Source: Pseudomonadota bacterium (lineage in GTDB: Bacteria > Pseudomonadota > Gammaproteobacteria > Burkholderiales > Burkholderiaceae_C). From it: a DNA stretch of 64,000 nt. This document shows positions 63,735 through 64,000 of this stretch, one piece after another (position 1 is the first letter of the stretch; each line of letters opens with the position of its first letter). The notes below the pieces were generated by a model. That model saw only the letters and a list, made by a program, of their open reading frames with translations. It searched no databases and was not told the DNA's origin. The translations under genes were made by a program, and so were the position numbers. The stretch spans positions 1 through 64,000 of the forward strand of contig JAJZUV010000003.1 in assembly GCA_021848345.1 (NCBI GenBank), given 5' to 3'.

Positions 63735-63748
63735 TTGATCCGGATCAT
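63735..63748. promoter_or_regulatory. FNR/Anr-type box
   Basis: TTGATCCGGATCAT matches the FNR consensus TTGAT-N4-ATCAA at nine of ten defined positions. It lies in the divergent region between marR and the AcoR-like gene. Confidence 0.5.
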
Positions 63749-63766
63749 GACCGGGCCATCCGGCGC

Positions 63767-63787
63767 ACTGTCGCAGGCTGCGACAGT
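63767..63787. promoter_or_regulatory. Perfect 21-bp palindrome upstream of the AcoR-like gene
   Basis: ACTGTCGCAG-G-CTGCGACAGT is an exact inverted repeat with ten-base arms. A further partial copy TGCGACACT lies at 63807-63815. This looks like a regulator operator or an upstream activating sequence. Confidence 0.65.
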
Positions 63788-63866
63788 CGACAGCGCCGAC
63801 GGCCGGTGCGACACTGGTTCGACGAGCCGGCGTCGGCACCGCACGCCGCCGGCCAGGAGACAAGCC

Positions 63867-64000
63867 ATGCTCGAACCCCGCCCACGCGGAAGCGGCGCAG
63901 CGGCGCCCGCGCTGCCCGCCGCGCAGCAATTGCAACTGGCGCGCCGACGCTTTTTCGACGAGGGCGCGGACCCCGGCGCGCTGGTGCCGGAATCCATCGT
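63867..64000 (+). CDS. AcoR-like sigma-54-dependent regulator, N-terminal fragment
   Basis: Forty-four codons are in the window. The start has an AGGAG Shine-Dalgarno. The peptide QLQLARRRFFDEGADPGALV continuing to PESI resembles the first 45 residues of AcoR-type enhancer-binding proteins, which regulate acetoin, alcohol or aldehyde metabolism. The AAA+ and DNA-binding domains lie outside the window, so the assignment rests on the N-terminus only. Confidence 0.55.
   Translation, partial: MLEPRPRGSGAAAPALPAAQQLQLARRRFFDEGADPGALVPESI

Overview
The window reads as chromosomal DNA of a high-GC (about 70 %) betaproteobacterium, most likely Burkholderiales. The evidence is the gene order crp/fnr-ftsK-lolA-rarA, hda-HAD-pcnB-folK and rpsP-rimM-trmD-rplS, a BoxR-type regulator with a DUF4863 partner, and a DUF2844/DUF3443 pair. 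The genus cannot be fixed from the sequence alone. No insertion sequence, prophage, integron, CRISPR array or rRNA operon was seen. At this GC content long open frames occur on every strand, so most of them are shadows of real genes.

Layout. 1-12.2 kb: start of a branched-chain amino acid permease (livH), then housekeeping genes on both strands (rarA, lolA, ftsK, a Crp/Fnr regulator, trxB, orn, an M48 protease, rsgA, argF, argD). 12.3-15.6 kb: an RsbQ-like alpha/beta hydrolase overlapping a PAS/degenerate-GGDEF/EAL protein. 15.7-31.4 kb: core genes (rpsT, murJ, a DksA-like protein, purM, a PerM-like permease, hda, HAD, pcnB, folK, rpsP-rimM-trmD-rplS, a NUDIX hydrolase, a CobD-like protein, htpG, tatD). 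A 75-bp-period tandem repeat lies just before the NUDIX gene. 31.5 kb: tRNA-Ser(GCT). 31.7-41.0 kb: a surface-glycan or protein-glycosylation locus with two TPR-glycosyltransferase paralogues, an O-antigen-ligase-like protein, a DxD glycosyltransferase, an MHS transporter and a DUF2817 hydrolase. 41-42.8 kb: ohr and dinB.

42.9-53.8 kb is the most unusual stretch: four adjacent c-di-GMP genes. A membrane GAF-GGDEF cyclase is divergent from a 1343-residue GAF-GAF-PAS-GGDEF-globin-GAF-EAL protein. Next come a shorter GGDEF-globin-GAF-EAL paralogue, whose GGDEF motif and predicted haem ligand are both lost, and an EAL-CBS-GGDEF protein. Directly beyond lie two tandem type IV pilins behind a consensus sigma-54 promoter, and a divergent HTH/Sel1 gene. 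55.7-59.9 kb: DUF2844/DUF3443, then DUF4863 and BoxR facing away from each other across a paired operator, then an enoyl-CoA hydratase. 59.9-64 kb: an esterase, then a compact operon (MarR, cytochrome b561, two YceI proteins, GST) with an operator in the promoter spacer. The window ends in the start of an AcoR-like activator preceded by an FNR-type box and a perfect 21-bp palindrome.

Working together: five proteins for making, breaking or sensing c-di-GMP sit in one window, three or four with sensory domains for gas, redox or small molecules, and four of the genes are next to type IV pilin genes. This suggests, without proving, a locus coupling oxygen or redox sensing to surface attachment. 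The best candidates for a little-described system are the internal-globin cyclase/phosphodiesterase pair and the hydrolase-PAS-EAL module.
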